From IMG/VR virus record IMGVR_UViG_3300036768_000096, positions 1 to 41,367 of that record: a stretch of DNA of 41,367 nt. One strand, written 5' to 3'. This document shows positions 38,864 through 41,367 of the stretch, piece by piece. This DNA comes from a virus. The position numbers were made by a program, and so were the translations under genes. How positions within the stretch are numbered: the stretch's first letter is position 1; each line of letters begins with the position of its first letter. The notes below the pieces were generated by a model. It searched no databases, was not told where the DNA came from, and saw only the letters and a list, made by a program, of their open reading frames with translations.

Positions 38864-40474
38864 TCAGGCGGTCATCGGCGATCCGCCTCTGCGCCTGGCG
38901 CGCCATCGACTGCTGGCCGATACGCCGCCGGGTCGGTTGACGAAGGCACCCGCGCCGAACTTCTCCCCCGCAGCGACCTTCTGGGCGAACTGCCGGAAGG
39001 CGTCCGCACCGTGGCTGTCCTCGTTATGCAGCGGGAACATCTTCCAGCACCCGCGCTGCTTGTCCCACTCCTTGCGATACCCGGCCAGGCGCTTAAGGCC
39101 CTGCTCACAGGCCGTCTCGTCGAACCAGCAACTACCCAGCACGTCGCGCACCTGCTGGATGCCGGTCTGGACGCTCGTGATCCTCGGTACCACGTCAAAG
39201 GTATGTCCCGGCATCAGGTCCTCGAGCATTTCCTTCTGGCTCTTGTTCGTATCAGCCGACTGGCCCAGGCGCTTCATCTCGGCATCGTGAGGTAGGTAGT
39301 GCACTGCGTAGGTCAGACCGCGATCCTGCAGCCACCGCGCATAGTGTTCGAGATCCTCGCCGCTGTTCTCGTAATAGCCGATGAACCTGTATTCCGGGCC
39401 TACGCGCTGCATCAGCCACAGCGCCGTCATGTCGCCGCGGCCCAGGTCCCAGAACGTCCAGACCGGGACGCGCTCCACCGGCAGCTGCGGTCGCACCCTC
39501 CCCTGGCGCCTCGCAGCGGCCAGCTGCACCGCGTAGTAGCAGCCCTCGGTACTGACCTGGAACGCCTCCTCCGGGTAGCTCGGGTACTCCTGCCACATCA
39601 ACGGCGCCTCGTCCGCGAAGTCGACGCGCCTGGTTGACACGTACCACGCGCGCTGGCCATCGGTGAGCGTCCGACCGATGCGCGCCTCGACCTTGTGGAA
39701 ATACTCCAGGTCGGCCGACGAAAAGGCGACCGAGTGCACGTCCAGCGTGTACTCGGGCGCCTCCCACCACGCGAAGAAATGCAGCTTGTAGTCTTTCCTG
39801 CTCAATGGCTGGCGCTTCTCCTGCAGCGCCTTGGCGGCCATGGTGTAGTCGTAAAAATAACCGTCCTGCCCCTCGGCGGTGCTCTCGATGATCACCATGC
39901 CGCTGCCAGGCACGGCCGGGATTGAGCCGGCGACGACCTCGCGGGCTTTGTCGGGGTACTTGGCGCAGATCTTGCCGAACTCCGACACGTGAAGCCGGTG
40001 GATCGTGCCTGAACGCATCGAGGTCGACACCTTGATCGACGCGCCGTTGTGGTCGAAGACGATCTCGGTCTTGTTCTTGGACCGTAGCGGGAACATGGCC
40101 TTGATCTCGTCTGGCAGATGGTCGTATGCGAAGACCACCTTGTCCCTGAAGATCGCCTCGGCCGCCTCGCGCTCATGGGCGACGATGCCGCAGCGGATCG
40201 GGCTTTTCGAGAACAGCGCCGTGTCAAGCCATAGGATTGCCACGAGGGTCGTGAAGCCCAGCTGCCTCGCCTTGAGCACGATGTTCCGGTAGTGCAGGCG
40301 CCTCATCAGTCTGCGCTGCGAGCGGTTCGGCACAAACCGGATCACCAAGCCGCGGCCCGAATCGTCGTCCTCGTCCTTGACGATGATCTTGTAGAGGTTC
40401 GAGAGGCGCCACTCTGGGTCGTCCAGCAGCGCGCCCAGGCGGGCAACGCCATCCGCATCGACTCGGTTTGCCAC
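38864..40474 (-). CDS. Terminase large subunit (packaging ATPase and nuclease)
   Basis: 536 residues from a GTG at 40474. The ATPase half shows the arginine adaptor-like start FVPNRSQRRLMRRLHYRN, a deviant Walker A KARQLGFTT, Walker B LHVSEFG, and the coupling motif IIESTAEGQDGYFYD. The nuclease half shows the acidic strand WTFWDLGRGDMTALWL, the central YLPHDAEMKRLG, and the late catalytic HGADAFRQFA. It pumps DNA through the portal and cuts the concatemer. It begins 35 bases after the tiny 40510 gene. Family certain. Confidence 0.95.
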   Translation of the reverse strand: MANRVDADGVARLGALLDDPEWRLSNLYKIIVKDEDDDSGRGLVIRFVPNRSQRRLMRRLHYRNIVLKARQLGFTTLVAILWLDTALFSKSPIRCGIVAHEREAAEAIFRDKVVFAYDHLPDEIKAMFPLRSKNKTEIVFDHNGASIKVSTSMRSGTIHRLHVSEFGKICAKYPDKAREVVAGSIPAVPGSGMVIIESTAEGQDGYFYDYTMAAKALQEKRQPLSRKDYKLHFFAWWEAPEYTLDVHSVAFSSADLEYFHKVEARIGRTLTDGQRAWYVSTRRVDFADEAPLMWQEYPSYPEEAFQVSTEGCYYAVQLAAARRQGRVRPQLPVERVPVWTFWDLGRGDMTALWLMQRVGPEYRFIGYYENSGEDLEHYARWLQDRGLTYAVHYLPHDAEMKRLGQSADTNKSQKEMLEDLMPGHTFDVVPRITSVQTGIQQVRDVLGSCWFDETACEQGLKRLAGYRKEWDKQRGCWKMFPLHNEDSHGADAFRQFAQKVAAGEKFGAGAFVNRPGGVSASSRWRARRRGGSPMTA

Positions 40475-40509
40475 GGATTACCGCTGGATAAGCAATGCTG
40501 GCCGATCGC

Positions 40510-40683
40510 TCACTGCGACGGCACCTTGATGCGCCGGATTGCTGCTTCTACAGCTGCCGTCCCCACGCGCGCAGCCTTGTCGGCCGCGTCCTGATAAGTC
40601 CGCATGCTTAGGCGTGCGGTGCGCTTTAGCTCGGGCGGCAGCGCGGGCCGCCCAACCTTCTTTTTCTCGCGGGCGGTTGCCAT
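40510..40683 (-). CDS. 57-aa basic protein before the terminase
   Basis: ATG at 40683 overlaps the previous stop as TGATG and has GAGG seven bases upstream. The product is MATAREKKKVGRPALPPELK followed by a likely helix-turn segment (ARLSMRTYQDAADKAARV) and ends VPSQ. GRP-x-LPPEL with a RLS strand suggests a ribbon-helix-helix DNA-binding fold. It could help recognise the packaging site as a minimal small-terminase-like factor or act as a regulator; both are inference. Confidence 0.68.
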   Translation of the reverse strand: MATAREKKKVGRPALPPELKRTARLSMRTYQDAADKAARVGTAAVEAAIRRIKVPSQ

Positions 40684-40778
40684 CAGATGACCTCGTAACC
40701 ATCAACTTCCCAGTCGAGCATGTCCAAGCGATCATCAACCTCATAGAGGTCGTCTTGCTCTTGGTAGTAGTACGCCAC
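40683..40778 (-). CDS. Tiny acidic protein, start unresolved
   Basis: The frame reads LVAYYYQEQDDLYEVDDRLD, then MLDWEVDGYEVI, and its TGA overlaps the next ATG as TGATG, so it belongs to the operon. From the GTG at 40778 it is 31 residues. That start has a poor ribosome site; the best site nearby (AAGG) would instead place initiation at a non-standard ATA at 40802 or at an ATG in another frame at 40798. First gene of the minus-strand block. Function unknown. Confidence 0.45.
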   Translation of the reverse strand: MAYYYQEQDDLYEVDDRLDMLDWEVDGYEVI

Positions 40779-40850
40779 CAGCCTGCATTCGATGCCATCT
40801 ATTTACGCCTTGCAATCCACTACTTTCATTACGGCTTTTCATGGCAATGA

Positions 40851-40879
40851 TTGCGTAATGCCGCATCATGCGGTATTCT
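40851..40879 (+). promoter_or_regulatory. Promoter with palindromic operator in the spacer
   Basis: TTGCGT (40851-40856), a 17-base spacer and TATTCT (40874-40879) match a moderate housekeeping promoter. The palindrome AATGCCGCA-TCA-TGCGGTATT (40857-40877), with one mismatch per nine-base arm, fills the spacer and overlaps the -10 box, the place a repressor would bind. It faces the plus-strand genes 40924-41345. This 145-base divergent region is also where transcription of the late minus-strand block should begin, but I could not pick a clear minus-strand promoter. Confidence 0.5.
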
Positions 40880-40923
40880 CTAGTCATCGGTTGCACGTCG
40901 CAGCCGCCAACCATGAGGACGAA

Positions 40924-41157
40924 ATGGCTCGCTTCACGATCCGGACCCGCACAAACGGCAACATGACGTTTTTTGTCCCAAACTCTGGCGGATACGTCTA
41001 CCTGGAGTCGGCCGGCAGGTACGGCACGCTCGGCAAGCAGATCTGCGAAGGTGGCGGCTTCTCTGGCAACACCATCACGGCCGATGAACAAACCATCGAG
41101 GCAAAGGCGCGTCGATGGTATCGCGCCTACCGCGCAGATCAGCGCGAGTTCGCCTGA
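40924..41157 (+). CDS. Small plus-strand protein
   Basis: 77 residues from ATG 40924 with GAGGA just upstream (40915-40919). Sequence MARFTIRTRTNGNMTFFVPN, then strands YVYLESAGRYG and a C-terminal helix with RRWYRAYRADQREFA. A small beta-helix protein of unknown family. An in-frame ATG at 40792 lies upstream of the promoter, so the later start is preferred. Its stop overlaps the next start (TGATG). Confidence 0.7.
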   Translation: MARFTIRTRTNGNMTFFVPNSGGYVYLESAGRYGTLGKQICEGGGFSGNTITADEQTIEAKARRWYRAYRADQREFA

Positions 41158-41345
41158 TGGCCGGCCGCCCGTCGGCGGCGGCCGAGAAGGCCGCCAAGTG
41201 GCTCGCAGCGGGCCACGGCACGGCCGCAGAGGCTGCGCGCCGCTTTGGGTTATCGCCAGACCAAGCGCGCCGCATTGCTGCACGCATCGGCCTGCCCGCG
41301 CTCCCACGCGGCCGTCCGCGCGCTCCGTCTAATGGTGGCAGCTAG
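41157..41345 (+). CDS. Small helix-turn-helix protein
   Basis: 62 residues from ATG 41157, coupled to the previous gene. MAGRPSAAAEKAAKWLAAGH then a helix-turn-helix of the form TAAEAARRFGLSPDQARRIA, ending in a basic Arg/Pro tail. It probably binds DNA; as the second gene behind an operator-bearing promoter it may be the regulator of that promoter or of the late block. A small-terminase role is less likely because it is on the opposite strand. Confidence 0.7.
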   Translation: MAGRPSAAAEKAAKWLAAGHGTAAEAARRFGLSPDQARRIAARIGLPALPRGRPRAPSNGGS

Positions 41346-41346
41346 C

Positions 41347-41367
41347 TCACTGCGACGGTACACAACC
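41347..41367 (-). CDS. Possible C-terminus of a minus-strand gene at the window edge
   Basis: Read on the minus strand, the last bases give G-C-V-P-S-Q followed by TGA at 41349-41347. The same VPSQ-stop, with 14 identical bases (GCTCACTGCGACGG on the plus strand), ends the 57-residue gene at 40510. It may be the tail of a paralogue lying beyond the window. Only six codons are visible. Confidence 0.25.
   Translation of the reverse strand, partial: GCVPSQ

Noticed and set aside
40478-40798. 106-codon minus-strand frame with a fair ribosome site
   Set aside because: It overlaps the better 57- and 31-codon genes and its own sequence is low-quality Ser/Arg/Thr shadow.
1-41367. Diversity-generating retroelement near the fibre genes
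   Set aside because: No reverse transcriptase and no adenine-biased template/variable repeat pair were seen.
1-41367. Phage RNA polymerase that could use the 17-bp element
   Set aside because: No single-subunit polymerase motifs in any product in the window; it could lie outside.

Overview
The window is a block of a GC-rich, tailed double-stranded DNA phage or prophage. Its host is Gram-negative: the endolysin is of the lambda R type and the GC content, about two thirds by eye, fits a betaproteobacterium such as Burkholderia, though the host is inferred. Almost everything between about 41 kb and 1 kb is one long minus-strand late region: terminase, portal, lysis cassette, fibre genes, scaffold, major capsid protein of the N4 gp56 family, head-tail and tail proteins, receptor-binding-type genes, two internal virion proteins, and a 4,551-residue protein. 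A podovirus-like late order plus a virion-type protein of about 4,600 residues is the hallmark of the Bcep22-like podophages of Burkholderia, and I place the window in or near that group. No integrase, tRNA or rRNA gene is visible.

Layout. 1-1,014 (+): the end of a DNA cytosine-5 methyltransferase, a second coding frame overlapping it, and a small gene broken by two stop codons. 1,007-15,080 (-): a membrane-anchored coiled-coil protein and the giant polyvalent protein (two ParB-like domains, a RelA/SpoT-like domain, adenine methyltransferase, SNF2-like helicase, zincin peptidase, membrane-active C-terminus). 15,133-18,466 (-): internal virion proteins. 18,496-25,500 (-): fibres, lectin-like proteins, tail nozzle and adaptor. 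25,504-29,765 (-): head-tail adaptor, small head proteins, terminator, decoration-type protein, major capsid protein, scaffold. 29,805-33,503 (-): fibre or head-fibre genes, one with eleven exact-length 22-residue repeats. 33,561-35,771 (-): lysis cassette with an endolysin-holin fusion. 35,771-40,778 (-): portal, a small conserved protein, large terminase and two tiny genes. 40,779-40,923 is the only long divergent intergenic region; it has a promoter with a palindrome in its spacer, facing two small plus-strand genes (40,924-41,345).

How it works together. The minus-strand genes are packed with ATGA, GTGA and TGATG overlaps, so they are probably co-transcribed and translationally coupled from the right-hand divergent region. 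The giant protein would be packaged and ejected with the DNA to protect it on entry and reshape the host; its domains are those of anti-restriction and polyvalent proteins.

The most unusual result is inside the giant gene. At three of its low-complexity linkers a small, well-formed gene is embedded in another frame (13,787-13,822; 12,407-12,565; 10,286-10,594), and at the third there is also an antisense one (10,672-10,878). By hand count the two longer same-strand genes have about 80% G/C-ending codons, while the giant frame over the same bases has only about 50%. I infer that the giant gene grew by fusing separate genes and reading through the small genes that lay between them, some of which may still be translated. 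Other notable signals are a hairpin over the ribosome site of the capsid gene, an internal ribosome site that would release a free holin from the endolysin fusion, and a 17-bp element present three times at gene boundaries.
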